Numbered from the stretch's first letter, positions 1-12,725 are shown. The stretch: DNA of 64,000 nt from Diphasiastrum complanatum (GCA_029204225.1 CM055100.1:34398645-34462644); one strand, 5' to 3'. Made by a program: numbers and translations. Notes: generated from the sequence alone by a model not told the origin.

Positions 1-668
1 TGATAGGATCTCACACGTGTGGAGTCTGTTCCCACGTGTGAAAGAATGTACGTAAGTCACTTTTATAAAGTTAGATTGATTTTAGCTAGATCTACACAAG
101 TGTGAAATTGACCTTTGAATAGAATCTTGAAATTGGTCAAACTTTATGTAAATAGATTGGACTTCCATGTGAATGAGTTATTACTCACACATGTCAAGAT
201 GCCATTCACACGTGTGGATAAGCTTCTAGCTTTTTTGTCTCTATCCAAGAGAATATTCAACTTTGTGAAATGAGCATATATGGCTCCCATTGCTGGATCT
301 GGATAACTAGGCACTATTCACATGTGTGAAGGCTTGTTGGACAGTAGACAGCTCGTGGATGTACTTGATCTATAAAGGGATCAACCAAATCAATGAGAAG
401 TTGATGAGACATTGGCAATTTCTAGTTTTGCTTGTATTTTCCACATTTGTCTTGTGTTTTTGTGATTGGAATGCATTTCTAAGCTCGAGTACTTTACTCT
501 ATGTTTAGAGGATGTATAGGTACTATCCTCCACATGTTTGAGGTCGCTTCCTCTAAGATTTTAATCATTTGATCCATTGCTCTTGCTTAAACATAGTGTA
601 ATGCATCTAGATCAAGATCTAACACCTAGAACTTGATAGATCATTGGGTTTAAGACCAACTTCCATCA
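1..668 (+). repeat. Partial copia-type LTR with CACACGTGTG palindromes
   Basis: This gene-free stretch has the make-up of an LTR cut by the window edge. It holds at least four palindromic boxes (CACACGTGTG at 12-21 and 206-215, CCACGTGTGA near 32-41, TTCACATGTGTGAA at 317-330) and a TATA box (TATAAA at 371-376). It ends in ...CCATCA at 668, just before the copia coding remnant. The same palindromes recur at 40.4-41.1 kb beside another copia derivative, which supports an LTR U3 region. No primer site follows directly, so the leader is probably deleted. The LTR call is inference. Confidence 0.5.
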
Positions 669-689
669 GTTGATAAACTGCATAATGTT

Positions 690-2332
690 CTTGTGGCCGA
701 GGAGAGTAGGCTTCTACACCTCAAAACAAAAATGGGGTCCTTGTCGCTACATAATGGTGATGATAAAGCAAACTTCATTTCAAAAGGCAAAAAGAAGACT
801 CATCCTTTCAAGAAGTTCCAAGGCAAGGAGGCCGAGGCAAAGGATGGAGGATCTACCTCCAAAGGAAAGCAAAAGAACAAAGCCAAGCTAAAGTGTTTCT
901 TTTGTGGGAAGAAACGACACTTTGCTTTTGAATGTTATAAGGAGAAGAACACAAGGGAGTGAAGATCAAGGCAACCTTGCACAAGGGGAGGAGGAAGAGG
1001 ATGGCTTCAACACATCCTTGATGGTAGCATTTATACCAAGATCAAGCCAAGAGACATGGTGGATTGATAGTGGGGTTAGTTCCCACATGTCATTCAACAA
1101 ACATTATTTTTTTACTCTACTTTCTTGTAATGATTCTAAGAAGTCAATCTACACTGCTAGTGATCAAGAATGTAACACAGATGACATAGGATCTATTCCA
1201 TTATGCTTAGGATCATCTAAGAGAATAGATCTTGATAATGTTTTGTATGTTCCATCCATTACATAAAACTTGCTTAGTGCTGGTCAATTAATGGACAATA
1301 AACTAGATGTACATTTCAAGAATGGAGTGTGTTGCATCTTGAAAATTGATAAGTGCATAGCTAGTGGCATCAAGCAAGGAAGGCTCTTTAAGTTGGATGC
1401 TAATGTGGCTATTGAAAGTGTGAATAAGGTCAGGGAGGAGTTGACTCAAGTGGAGCTTTGGCACAAAAGATTGGGCCATCCTATCTTCAATCAATGGAAT
1501 CCATGGCATCAAAGGAACTAGTGCTCCGCCTACCAAAAGCTTTCAAGAAATGTGGCAAAGTGTGCGAGGCATGTGGCCTTGAAAAGTCACACAAGACTTC
1601 CTACAAGAGATCTTTAACAAGATCTACCTCACCTTTGGATCTTATCCATTCAAATATACATGCTTTTTCTCATGAAAGTAATGGAGGTGCTTTAATGTAT
1701 GTGAATTTTATAGATGATTGTATCAGATACACTTGGATTGAATTATTGCCTAAGAAAAGCCTTGTATATGAAGCTTTTGTGAAGTTTAAGTCTCTAGTGG
1801 AAAAGCAACTTAGTTCTTGCATTAAAGTATTTGATAATGGAGGAGAGTATATCTCCAACAAGATGAGAGACTTTTGTGAGATCAATGGCATTAAGAGAGA
1901 GCTCACTTGTTCCTAGACCCCCCAACAAAATGGGATGGCCGAGAGGAGAAATAGGAGCCTTTGTGAATGTGCAAAGTCTTTAAGACTTAATGCATCTCTA
2001 CCCATCTCTTTTTGGGGGGAGGCCGTAGCTTGTGCTAATTACTTATGTAATAGGCTTCCTAGTAGTGCTATTGGTGGGATCTCACCATTTCAAGTTTTGT
2101 TTGGCAATAAGCCCAATGTAAAAGATTTTAAAGTGTTTGGATGTATATGTTATGCCACATTCCTTTGGAAACTAGAAGGAAAGAAGATGCAACTTCCTTC
2201 AAAGGACTATTTGTAGGCTATAGTGAAAATAGCAAAGGATATAGGATATTTGATCCTATCACTTATATGGTTATTCTTGACAAATCTGGTAAAACTAACC
2301 TTCGTTTGATTGATAATAGGTATATCTGGTAA
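690..2332 (+). pseudogene. Decayed Ty1/copia gag-protease-integrase fragment
   Basis: Remnant of a copia polyprotein, which packages element RNA (gag), cuts itself (protease) and inserts cDNA (integrase). In order I see a gag C-terminus with zinc knuckle CFFCGKKRHFAFEC (about 894-935), a protease region reading WWIDSGVSSHMS (about 1060-1095) followed by VLYVPSIT, a GAG-pre-integrase box LWHKRLGHP (about 1457), and an integrase with FIDDCIRYTW (about 1709), DNGGEY (about 1832), QQNGMAERRNR (about 1923) and the C-terminal FKGLFVGYSENSKGYRIFDP (about 2198-2260). The frame shifts near 900, 1270, 1500, 1915 and 2140, and stops follow INT. Reverse transcriptase and RNase H are absent. The gag N-terminus is missing, so the left junction is a deletion. 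Family features match the fragments at 9.5 kb and at 54-55.5 kb. Confidence 0.88.
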
Positions 2333-3154
2333 GGATAATACTAAGGTAGAACTGGCCAGGATTCTTTTCTGACGAACAATGGTTTTTGTAGCTTGGCGAG
2401 GATAAAAATAAACTTTTTGGATGATCTTGATAGATCAAACCTTCTCCGAATTAAAAAATGATGAAATACTATTTTTAGAAGTCTCAGACAAGTTAGCGAA
2501 GATTAAGACAAAAGATCAAGAGTGATATTGTTATCTTTGCAAAAAAGAGCACTTTTTTGAGAAAAAAAAAAAGATCAATATGACAAATGACCTTGACTTA
2601 ACGTTCGCCCAACTTATTGATTACCAAAAATAGTATGTTGGACTAACTCTGGCTCTAGCGGAGGTTCCTCTCAGAGAACTAATTCTTTTGTAGAAAGGTG
2701 TTAAAAATATTACAAAAGGTTACCAGCAACTAGATGAACAATCACTTTAGTCTTCTATTTTTATTTTTAACCTTTGTCAACCTGGAATTAGATAGATTAG
2801 ATCAGATCTAAGTATAGTAAAACAGACAAAGGTAGGTTCTTTGTATTTTTTTTTTTGTTTTTTAGGATTTTTGCATTATTTTTGGTGGTTTTTGTTTTGT
2901 TTATGTAAATCGGCTGGGATATAACTTTCACCCTTCAAAGTAAAGATTCTTTGTATGAAGGCGATACTGTCTGCAAGTCGGCTAAGGTTGGTTGCAAAAG
3001 AACAGAAAGTTATCAAGACTGACAATTTTGCTCCCTCCCAAATCAACTCTAAAATGCAATTTTAACCCTATTATGTCAAAACAAGATGCCTAAATTCAAG
3101 CTAACATCCATCCATCAATCAAATACATGCTGTAAAATGAAAAATTGGCGTACC
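2333..3154. other. Gene-free AT-rich spacer
   Basis: No coding region with recognisable motifs is visible on either strand. The right part lies directly inside the primer site of the minus-strand gypsy LTR at 3177-3843, so it is probably that element's untranslated leader. The left part follows the broken copia integrase. Confidence 0.5.
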
Positions 3155-3172
3155 TCCCCGACAACGACGCCA
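3155..3172 (-). other. tRNA-Asp-type primer-binding site of a gypsy element
   Basis: The plus strand reads TCCCCGACAACGACGCCA. That matches the 3' end of plant tRNA-Asp (TCCCCGGCAACGGCGCCA) except for two G-to-A changes, so the minus strand carries the complementary primer site. This type of site is typical of plant Ty3/gypsy elements of the Athila/Tat group. It sits 4 bases from the end of the proposed LTR. Confidence 0.75.
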
Positions 3173-3306
3173 AAATTGTAGAGAGAATCAACCCTAGATC
3201 CAAGCACACAAGCATCAAGGAGATGAAGAAGATTAACTAGTTGTCACACGAAGATTCGTTCCCATGAGAGCAATAGCATAGTTCATAATCCAGCATATGC
3301 ATATGA

Positions 3307-3431
<125 letters not shown>

Positions 3432-3530
3432 TAAGTTTATAACATTGTTGTGGATCTAGTGTTAATGGATGTAGTGTTAATTGCTAGTGCAAATGAATGT
3501 AGTGTTAATGGATCTTAGTGTTAGATGTGG

Positions 3531-3550
3531 CACACACACACACACACACA
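3531..3550. repeat. (CA)10 microsatellite
   Basis: Ten perfect CA units within the same LTR-like region. Confidence 0.95.
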
Positions 3551-4022
3551 AGGCATAAGAGTGATCAGTCCCAATAAGCATCAAATCTAACAATTAGCAA
3601 ATACAAAGAAAACATGAGAGATAAATGATAAAAGATGAAGAGCAAGGACATTTCATATCCATTCCATAAGAGGGCCAACCTGCATGTATTGAAATGAAGA
3701 GAGAAAGGATTTACAATATTCGAAGTATTTGAAATTCAAACAGTGGAGGGTGTTCAACCAAAAATTGGAGGGAACCAATTTGAAATTTGAAAATTGGTGA
3801 GAACCCTTTTTATTCACTAACTTGACTATTAGGCCCTGCAACACCAAAAGTCTCGCAAAAAGGCCTAAAGTCCTTTTATTAACTTTTAACTAATCAATTA
3901 TCTATGTGATCATCGGGTTGGACTTACATGCGCAGGGTGCCAAATCCCTCTCACTTATTAAATATGGTTAGGGTGGTCTCGATATCCACAAACTTCCAAG
4001 AACTATGCAGTTGTACTCACAT

Positions 4023-4725
4023 TGTTGAGACAATGTCGAGACCGTCTGCAGAAATACAAGTATTGTCGACATAGTGTCGAGCAGACCTAATACAACTATT
4101 CAAGGGTTACCAAATAATGAATTCATCATATCTAGTCATGAAATCTTATCCATTACATTTTGGGTCCCCAATCCCTTATCTCGACGTGGCACCTGCCAAG
4201 TGGATGATGATGCATTCTGGTTGTGTCATCAACAACTATAAATAAATCAATAGATTGGTTCATTTTAGTTCATGTTGAAGTTGAATTATCTTCATTAGGA
4301 GCATTCTTCTCCTTCTCCTCTATGCCTTACACTGGCGTAGATTGATCGTTAATAAGCTGTGGTGATTATAATTTGTGTATGAGCAAAATTTATAGATGTA
4401 CTTACTATTATAGTGCAATTAGAGTAGACAACGGATGTATATTTCATCATTCAACAATACATACGACATTTGATAGTTTGACACATGACTTGTCTTGTCT
4501 ACTGTTTTCTATTATTCATGCTATTACGATCTAAGTTCTGATAATTGACAATGAATTGATCTTCCTCTATCATTCATTTTTTGCACTTCTAAATGATAAT
4601 AAGTTGTATTTATGATAGTATTAAGATAATTTTGTTATCAGATTAACGATTGTTCTTCCTACAATCGAACTATTATTGTTGAATAGTTATTCGACTTAAA
4701 TGCAACTTATTTTTATTTTCCAACA
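4023..4725 (+). repeat. Copia 5' LTR
   Basis: Ends in ...CCAACA at 4725, directly against a tRNA-Met-type primer site, which fixes the right border. TG at 4023 (TGTTGAGACA) is the best left border. A TATA box (ACTATAAATAAATC) lies near 4232-4245 in the expected mid-LTR position. The left border is tentative because the 3' LTR is missing. Confidence 0.6.
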
Positions 4726-4740
4726 TGGTATTAGAGCTGG
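4726..4740 (+). other. tRNA-Met-type primer-binding site
   Basis: TGGTATTAGAGCTGG follows the LTR end without a gap. The plant copia consensus is TGGTATCAGAGC; one C-to-T change is seen. Confidence 0.85.
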
Positions 4741-4812
4741 ATCATGGCTTTGGTAACTAGTTCAAAGCGTTTATATTCATTGCTAGATTTTTTAATATCA
4801 GATTTGTCTATG

Positions 4813-6330
4813 ATGGATGCGTCATCTTCGAATTATATCAAAAATTTGGATGACGACCACTATCACTTATAAAAATTCAAAGTGAGGGTGATCCTACAAG
4901 CAAAAGAGCTTTGAGAAGGCATCGAAAGTATTGAGGTTAAGCCTATTGTAGATCCGACGACCATTATTAAATGGAAGCAGAAGGTTGGGAAGGCCTTCGC
5001 CCTTGTCACTCTCAACGTCAAAGATAATCATATCAGTCATATTTGAAGTGCTTGAGCTTCATTAGAAGCTTGGAATATTTTAAGCACTCTTTATGACATT
5101 AGAGATGTGACTGCCAAACTTCATTTGAGAAAAAAAGTTTTTTCCTTCAAAATGGCCGATTCAAAGTTGATTATGAATCACTTGAACAACTTCAAAAATC
5201 TTCCTGAGCAGATGTCTACAAGTGGCACAGAAATCAACGATGTAGATGTTGTGATGACTCTCCTGTTGAGCCTTTTTGATACCTACAAAAATTGGTTAAT
5301 CAACGTTTCTACTCAACAAGGTCTTACATTAGCATGAGTTTTGTCCATAAAGTCAAATTTGATTCTAATGCTTGTTCGATATTAGACAAAAGTAAAAAGG
5401 CAGTTGCACTCAAAAGAGACATGGTAATATTTATAAGCTTACTCATTGCAATGCTTCGATTGTTCAAGCTCTATCTAGTTCTACTTTAGAAGATAGAGAT
5501 TTATTATGTCATTACAAAATGGATCATGTCAATTTTACTTGTCTTTGAAATATGTCAGTGAAAAAGATTGTTCGAGATCTCAACTGCAAAAATGATTTAG
5601 ACCACCATACAATTTGTCAAAGTTGTATTCTAGCCAAGTATGCTAGATTTCAAGTCTGATTCGCAACACAAATCCAAAGGTGTACTAGATATTGTGATAA
5701 TAGCGACATATGTGGACCCATGCAGACTCTCTCAATAGGGGGAGCAAAATACTTTCTGAATTTCATCTACGATTATTCGAGGAGGACAATAGTCTATTTT
5801 TAAAAGAAAAAATCAGAAGCCTTCAAGTATTTTCAACAATTCAAGCAGCAAGCTGAGAATCAAGCTCAAACTTCCAAGAAAATCAGGGCAATTCAGATTG
5901 ATGGTGGAGACGAATTCATTTATAATGAATGCAAAGATTACTACAAAGATTATGTCATTTTTATGCAATATACCATGGGCTATTTTCTACAATTGACTAT
6001 AGGATTTATAATCCAATGATTAAGAATATTACTTTTAGTAGAGATGTTACCTTTCTCAAAGATTTGATTATCAATCTCAAGGGAAAGGAGAAAGTTACAG
6101 ATGTCGAATCAACATCTGATATCATATCAAGTTTGAATCTCGAATCTACTCTAATCAATGATTCGGAAGACAACTCGACATAGCCGCAACAACATCAGCT
6201 AGAAAAGCAAATTTTTTGAAGATTGAATCGAAACAGATTTCCTCCCGACAGATTTATTGACAACACCATAGCGAATTGTTATTTTGTCAAGGAGCACATA
6301 GACTGTTTCAAAGCTACTAGATAGTAAGAA
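4813..6330 (+). pseudogene. Decayed copia gag and integrase fragment
   Basis: The gag N-terminus starts at about 4813 (MDASSSNYIKNLDDDHYHL) with the family pattern HYHL-stop-KF, where other copies keep LWKFKM. A middle gag part (5107-5337) carries the usual DVVMTLLLSLFDTYKNW segment. Integrase traces include GGAKYF (about 5739), RRTIVYF and an IRAIQIDGGDEF segment (about 5890), which corresponds to the second catalytic aspartate region. The linker to RT ends with RFPPDRFID near 6250. Many stops and frameshifts occur, and most of the protease, part of integrase and all of RT-RNase H are gone. The 3' side is broken by an unrelated pol-less element. The gag matches those at 28.8 kb and 46.4 kb, so all three are one family. 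Confidence 0.8.
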
Positions 6331-6439
6331 CATCATTTCTTGCAAGTGAGTTTATGGAATCAAGTACACGATTAAAGACGGAAGCTGCTCTGTCTCTGAG
6401 CACCAATGTAGAGTCAATCACAGTCGATCTCACAAGCTA

Positions 6440-7716
6440 AACTAGCTCCAAGGCCAGATGCTCAAAATTTTTTTAGTCGAGTTCTTACAACCGCTCGAGG
6501 ATGCGAAGGCTCTTGTCGAGGAAGATTTGGCTGAGCTGAAGGAGCTCTCAAGTGATGCCACCCCATCTTGCAGTGGGCCCCGATGCACACGATGAATACC
6601 TTCAGGCCTTTCTTTGACCTCACACAACAAATCCAAGTTGTGCCTGCCTGCACCGGAGCCTCAGACCATCCAAAAATCTTGGAGGCTGTCGCAAAGATTG
6701 ACAAACTCGAACAGGAGCTGCCAGATCTTAAGCAACAATTTGAAGATCAGATGCTGGCTGCTGAGTTGCAAACTCAGGACTTGGCAGCTACATCTACACA
6801 GCCAAAGCGAATGCGACAAAATTAGTCGAAGGTATGTGCTGACAGATTCCGTGCATTTGCTGAACGCTTCTAGAAATGGTGTCCACATGCTTTTAATATT
6901 GAGTTGCAATGGCGTGTGGATTACATGATGCTACCAGGCGCAGTAGGCATCGCCTTCGACGAATGGAAGCGACCTTGGGAGAAGGACGACTTTCTCTGGT
7001 TATGGGCCCAGCTCTCTATCGAGCAGAAATGATGTCTCTGATGGGGCATAATCCAGGGTAATTTTCAGGTCGTACCTTTCGGATTAGCAGAGTTATACAT
7101 AGGCTCTTTGGCTATGTATGCTCGCGAATATATTCATATCAAAGAACTTCAATAGTTGCGGAACGAAGATAATAAGCGACATTTTTGGAAGCGCAAGTCA
7201 TAGTTTCAACTGTACAAACCACAAGCTGTTGTGGATTTAGGCGCATTCAACGATGTAGGTTTGTTGATTAATATAAATATGGCTTATCCGAAATTATTCA
7301 GTCTTTATGTGGATTGGGAGCAAAACCTTGCAGAATATTTTGCGGAGATTCGACATAATTTGCAAGATAGAAGGAAGTCATTCCGTTATAAGCAATTCTG
7401 TACATATACATTTTGGCAGTTTGGTACCTTTGCGACGAAGACATTATTTTTTATTCAGAATATTTATGTTAAAAGCAATTTTATTAGATTTTCAGCTCGT
7501 TACTGTAAAGAAATCACTCTACGTAGTGATTCAGATGAAGATACCAAGTTAACCCAGGAGCTGTTCGATGGAACATTGCTCTCGGTTAAGTTAGAAGAAT
7601 TCGGCAACTTACCAGTTGGCCGCTATACAAAATCAAAAGAAGACTTGCTCTCGATCGAAGCTCAACAGAACTTGGAGCTTGCTCAAAAATTATATGAAGA
7701 ACTGAATCGTTCATGA
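6440..7716 (+). pseudogene. Unrecognised decayed ORF of a pol-less LTR element
   Basis: From 6568 to 7716 one reading frame runs through with only scattered stops (6825, about 6868, 7029, 7038, 7155, 7201). A preceding stretch in another frame encodes an acidic helical segment (LEDAKALVEEDLAELKEL, about 6497-6550). The first part looks coiled-coil (KIDKLEQELPDLKQQFEDQ, about 6703). A middle part is rich in W and aromatics (FDEWKRPWEKDDFLWLWAQL). The final 161 codons (7231-7716) are uninterrupted. I find no zinc knuckle, protease, RT or integrase motif and do not recognise the family. A polypurine tract and LTR follow, so it is most likely the gag-like or orphan ORF of a large retrotransposon derivative. 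Stops that replace plausible Q, R or W codons suggest decay by C-to-T and G-to-A changes. Confidence 0.5.
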
Positions 7717-8006
7717 ATATTCATTTGTGTCTTTGACGTGGTGATGTTTCTATGGGATGCTGAATTTTTGAAGTCGATGTTTTGAAGTTTGATTCCAGTT
7801 TTCATCAACAATTCAAAGATCAACTCAAAACAACCTATTCAATTAAAGAAACAGCAAGACACATATTCTCTAAGACGAAGAAATATCTAAAGGACGAAAT
7901 ACACAAAGAAATATCTTTTCGCCTCAACGAAAATATGACGAACAAGAATGTTTCTCGAATAATCCTCGAAATGAAGATGATATGTTCACGAGGACGTTTC
8001 ACATTT

Positions 8007-8019
8007 GAGGAAGGGGATA
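8007..8019 (+). other. Polypurine tract
   Basis: GAGGAAGGGGATA lies directly before TGTGATGCCACG, the proposed LTR start. This is the normal site for plus-strand DNA priming in LTR elements. Confidence 0.6.
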
Positions 8020-9284
8020 TGTGATGCCACGAAAATGTTAAATATTGAATATCAACATAAATATGGCATGATATACTCGAAAATGAAGATATGAGCTGGT
8101 TAAGTATAAATCATGAAGAGGCCTAAGTCATTTTTCGGGAGTATATCTCCTAAGTACTTGCCTTTTAATTAAGGGCAAGACCTTTAAAAGGAGAAGGACA
8201 TTGCCTTGGATATCCTTTACTAGGTCGTCCATACGAAACGACTAGATACGAAAAGACATGTTAAACTAGAGTAACTTTAACTCATAGTTAAGTATACCTC
8301 CTATGGTATAGTTGAACGTATTTTTAGTCTAATTATTAACTAGACCTTTTCGCGGGAGCGACACACCTATTGTTTAAGAGGTGTGTTTGTTCGCCCCATA
8401 GAACATATATAGATCTCACACTTCAGTCTCAATCATCGAGAGAGAAGAGTTTATGCTTATGTAAGAGATTGAAGAAGTGAACAGAGTTCTGTGAGTTATT
8501 CTCTCTTATATCTGTTCTCTGCACTGCTGAGTGTGAGTGATCTTGAGTCTACTAACAATCTCTAACGCATTTCATGAATTACTCTTTGATCAGACAAACG
8601 CTCTAGTGCATTACAGTCGTTTGTTATGTATCCGTAAAGCATGCTCTAAAGAACTGTCTTAAAACCATCTTATTCGTCTGTCGCGAATACTTTCTTTTCG
8701 GCACTCGAATAACGACTATCTTTGGTACAGTCTAGCACGATCATTGAATAAATCTGTATGTATACATATGAGATGACAGTCCCTGTCTGAAGAATTGAGT
8801 CTTTGATCTGTTTTCCTGATTGGCATTGACATAAGTTTCTAACATGTTCTAAAACTCTTCGTGTTCTTTAACCATTAAGTTGGGCTTTAATTGTTGAGGA
8901 CTTCTGTTTAGAAACGAATAGTTCGTGAACGTGATTAATTTATTGTCTGCACAGTCACAAATACATCGAACAATTCTCGATTCTCTGTTGACACCTTAAT
9001 CAGCCAGAGTGTAGTACTGCTATACTACTCTGATAACATCTCATCTGTAGAACGCGCTTCTTTCAATTCGATAGAGGCCAGATTGTTGTTCTGAATTTAT
9101 TAACATTACCCATCCCAAACATAAGTAATACTGGTTACTTTTTAATGTCTGTCGACAACCAAAATAACACTCGAAACCACTTGTCATAAATTGTACCAAA
9201 AACATAACTTTCTAACGCTATCCTCTGTGGGAATGACATTATTTACTATAAAATCTATATAAACCCTGTTGGTATAGTACGACA
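8020..9284 (+). repeat. 3' LTR of the pol-less element
   Basis: Starts TGTGATGCCACG after a polypurine tract. A TATA-like box (ACATATATAGATC) occurs near 8403-8416, as expected for U3/R. The end carries a CTGTGGGAATGAC...CTATA...ACGACA stretch (about 9226-9284) that resembles the LTR ends of plant gypsy Tat/Athila elements (CTCGTGGGATCGACC type). The right border at 9284 (GACA) is inferred. No second LTR copy lies in the window, so the element is cut on the 5' side. Confidence 0.5.
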
Positions 9285-9486
9285 ATTCAATGTTTATTTT
9301 TCATGATTTTATCCAAATTAGCATACTAAATTGGAGATTTTTCAATTCTATGTGTTGTTGACTAGTTGTGAGATTAAGAGATATTTGTGTAGTTCCAAAT
9401 ATTTGTGATTTCATCTTGATTTCATTTTTTGACGGTTCAAGTGAGTGGTAAATGCATGAGAATAGGTTGAGGAAGTTTGATCATCA

Positions 9487-10392
9487 TGGCAGACCAAAGA
9501 GGGGTTCTTGTTGGAGAGCAATGAAAGACTTACCTCAAGCAACTACTCAATATGGAAGGTAAGAACAGAATCCTTGCTAAATATGAATGATATGATGGAT
9601 ATTGTGTTAGTATTGAAGAGGATCTTGATATTATGCAACATCAAATCATTTATCAAAGAAAGGCCAAGAGATATTTACACATCATCAAGATGAATATCTC
9701 AAATGAGATTCTCAAGGAGGTAGGAGCTTGTACATCATCTTATGAGGCATGGAGGACTTTGCAAAAGATTTATGAGTCAAAGTCCACATGTAGGGTGCTC
9801 ACTCTAAGAAGGCAAATTCTTCAAAGGTATCAAAAGGAAGGCAAAAGTGCTAACTCTTATGTGATGAGGTTGAATCTCTTAATGCTGATTTAGCATGTGT
9901 TGGTGATGCTAACATTGAGATTATTCAAGTGCTTCTTAATGGCTTAGGAGAGGGTTATGCTAATCTTGTTCAAAGTTTTGCTATTCAAAAAACTTTGTCA
10001 TCCATTGAAGAATTGCAAGAGGTGTTGGTGGCCAAAGATGATAGAGTTGACAATCTCAAGTTAAGAAGGGAACCTACTTCTACCAATATGGAGATGAAGA
10101 GTCACTCTTCATTAAAGGCAATGGCAAAGCAGGCAAGTGGAACTGTAAGAAGAAGAGTACCATCATGGATCAAGGGCAAGGTGAGGCAACATCCTCTTAT
10201 GTTGGTAAGAAGGATAAGTCTAAACTCAAGTGCTTTTATTGTGGCAAAAAGGGTCATTTTGCTAATGAGTGCAATAAAAAGAAAAGAGAGCAATTAGAAG
10301 ATAGCAAGCAAAGCAACATTACTAATGATGAATTATTAGTGTTAGAACTTTGCTCTTTGGTCTCTGTCCATACAACAGGCTGTGCTCTTTGA
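9487..10392 (+). pseudogene. Copia gag fragment with CCHC zinc knuckle
   Basis: Start at ATG 9487 (MADQRG). A frameshift in a run of four G leads to LLESNERLTSSNYSIWKV (9508 on), the N-terminal gag helix pattern of the family. It continues with KMNISNEILKEVGACTSSYE (about 9689), SANSYVMRLN, then the segment at 9929-10080 (LLNGLGEGYANLVQSF), and a zinc knuckle CFYCGKKGHFANECNKKKRE (about 10231-10290). At least three frameshifts are seen. After 10392 the protease, integrase and RT are absent. The same gag occurs on the minus strand at 54.6-55.5 kb and in part at 0.7-1 kb. Confidence 0.85.
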
Positions 10393-10715
10393 TCCTTGCC
10401 AAAGGCTTCATTTATCAACTTAAGATCAGCCTTAGGTGTTGTGGATAGATGTACTATAGTTGTATCATGTACACTTTGCTTTAGATTGCTCTTACATATC
10501 AAGATAGGATCAATTCTAGCTTGCATTTGATGATATAATTATTGATATTAATGCAACCAGTAAGTCTTGTGGATTGATTAGATCCATTTGTGGTCATAAT
10601 TGTACTTTCTTTCACAATTAACAAACACAACTATAGTGCCCTTTGTGATATTTGATGTTATTTTCATCATTATTAAAATAGAATATACATATTGTTGGAT
10701 TCTTGTGATGTGGCA
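10393..10715. other. Short unassigned stretch after gag
   Basis: No motif recognised on either strand. The copia polyprotein does not continue into this DNA. Confidence 0.4.
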
Positions 10716-11710
10716 TTACCAACAAAGGATCTTCACCCCTCTCATATTAAGATTCATTTTAAGAACTACAAAGGTATTCAATTCTCTCTTATATATATAT
10801 ATCCATATCCAAGGAGAGATTGGAGAAGATGATGGAGAAGTACCATTGAGATTAAAATATTGGTCTAATCTAATGTTTTTTTGCTCCCTTTGGCTTGAGC
10901 CTTGCCTTGCTACTACATAAGGCTTACATGGCCAAGGTATGAGTTCCATTGCTTTGATTGGAATGGTAGATCCAATTGTCACAGACTGACCTTGTGAGGA
11001 AGCAGTTGCGAGGGATGCATCGGTGGATTGAAGGATGGGTAGCTCAGTGCGGGTTGCAGCAGGGGGTGGAAGTGCAACTGGGGTTGGTTGCCTAGTACGA
11101 TGACTTATCGCGGAAGGCGAGTCAGGAACGACAATCTCGTTGTGTACACGACGTCGACTATGTGAACTCCATGCCTGATGCGATGATTCAACCGGTGCCT
11201 CTTCATAAATAGAGAGCACAGAGTCCATACTGAAGCCATGGATTTTATTGTCAAGATGTGAGGCGGCAAGGAGAGACAATAACTGGCTAGCAGCAAACTG
11301 CTACTTAGTATTGCTCTTAATAGCTCGTTTGAGCTCTCCAAAGACAGTTTTGAACCAGTTTATGGTTCCAAAGGGGCCTTGGCTATTTTGGCATGAGATT
11401 CAACTATCTATGCAGTATTTGGGAAGAGATGCAGTCTTTCCTGAGGTTTCCAACCATCAAGAAGTTATTAAGCAGGTGAGCAACTGCATGGATGAAAGGA
11501 TCCCTAGATAGCCATCATTTGTCCAATACCAATCATTGGTAGTATCAATATAAGGCTTAATAGCATGTTTTGTTTGTTTGTGGTTCGGTGAGGCTTGGGT
11601 GCCGGATGAAATCCCTATGGCAGCAAGGGCGGATTCAGTTACGTACACCTTGTGTGTGGCTCCTTGAAAAAGAATATAAAATTTGTATGTTTTACAAATG
11701 TTAGACTCTT
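10716..11710 (-). pseudogene. Unrecognised decayed minus-strand ORF
   Basis: Segments 11648-11457 and 11279-10716 lie in the same frame, and translation between them is open except for a few stops, so this is one former reading frame of about 300 codons. It opens with FQGATHKVYVTESALAAIGI, has a segment SLLAASHLDNKIHGFSMDSV, then a basic stretch (SHSRRRVHNEIVV) and a P/A/T-rich region (RQPTPVALPPPAATRTELP). I do not recognise a family, and no zinc knuckle, RT, integrase or transposase motif is visible. Composition is richer in G+C than the neighbours. It could be an orphan transposon ORF or a decayed host gene. Confidence 0.35.
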
Positions 11711-12085
11711 ACTAGCTAATTGAAACACGATTTCAAAAATATTGAAATCCTTTAGATTGTGTATTTTTGAAAAAAATTTAACTAAATATATTTTTAAAAT
11801 TTAAAATTACATAGTCATCACTCATCGCAACAATTGAAAAAAATTAACTTTTGTAATTTTCCATGATTCAAATACACAAATTTTATAATACTCGTCTCAA
11901 ATGTGAAACATTTTCCAAATAATCAATAAAGTAAAAAAGTTAAGATTCAAAATTAAAGTGAATTACAAAAACTCATAAAAGCTTTAAAAAAATGGGTCAC
12001 TATCATTTATTTGTCTCAAAAAATTTCATTTTCAAAGAATCGAGAGGAATAGAGAAGTGCAATTGACGAAAAGAAAAAAAGTATA
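11711..12085. other. AT-rich spacer
   Basis: Strongly A/T-rich, with no coding motif and no clear repeat structure. Confidence 0.5.
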
Positions 12086-12265
<180 letters not shown>

Positions 12266-12433
12266 GAACCAGAGGACACTTAGGTGTACTAAGTGCAAAT
12301 TGCTGCTCACTGTTGGATTGATTGTTCAAAATGTGCACAAATCCTGGCCATTGAAAAGACTAACAACTTTTCCACCATTTTTTTAAAAAAAAACTTTTTC
12401 TAATAAGTGGGGTCTTTTATCATAGTAAGACAT

Positions 12434-12449
12434 CCCCCCCCCCCCCCCC
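12434..12449. repeat. Poly-C run of 16
   Basis: Homopolymer of 16 C between two AG arrays; its length may be an assembly or polymerase-slip artefact. Confidence 0.9.
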
Positions 12450-12536
12450 AACTAGCAAATAAGGTTAGTACGTGACAATTGCATTCCACAGAGGCTTGCA
12501 AAGCGAATAGAGTGATATGTGTACACAACAGAGCCC

Positions 12537-12696
<160 letters not shown>

Positions 12697-12725
12697 ACCA
12701 ACCATACCCACAGCTAGCAAAGTCT

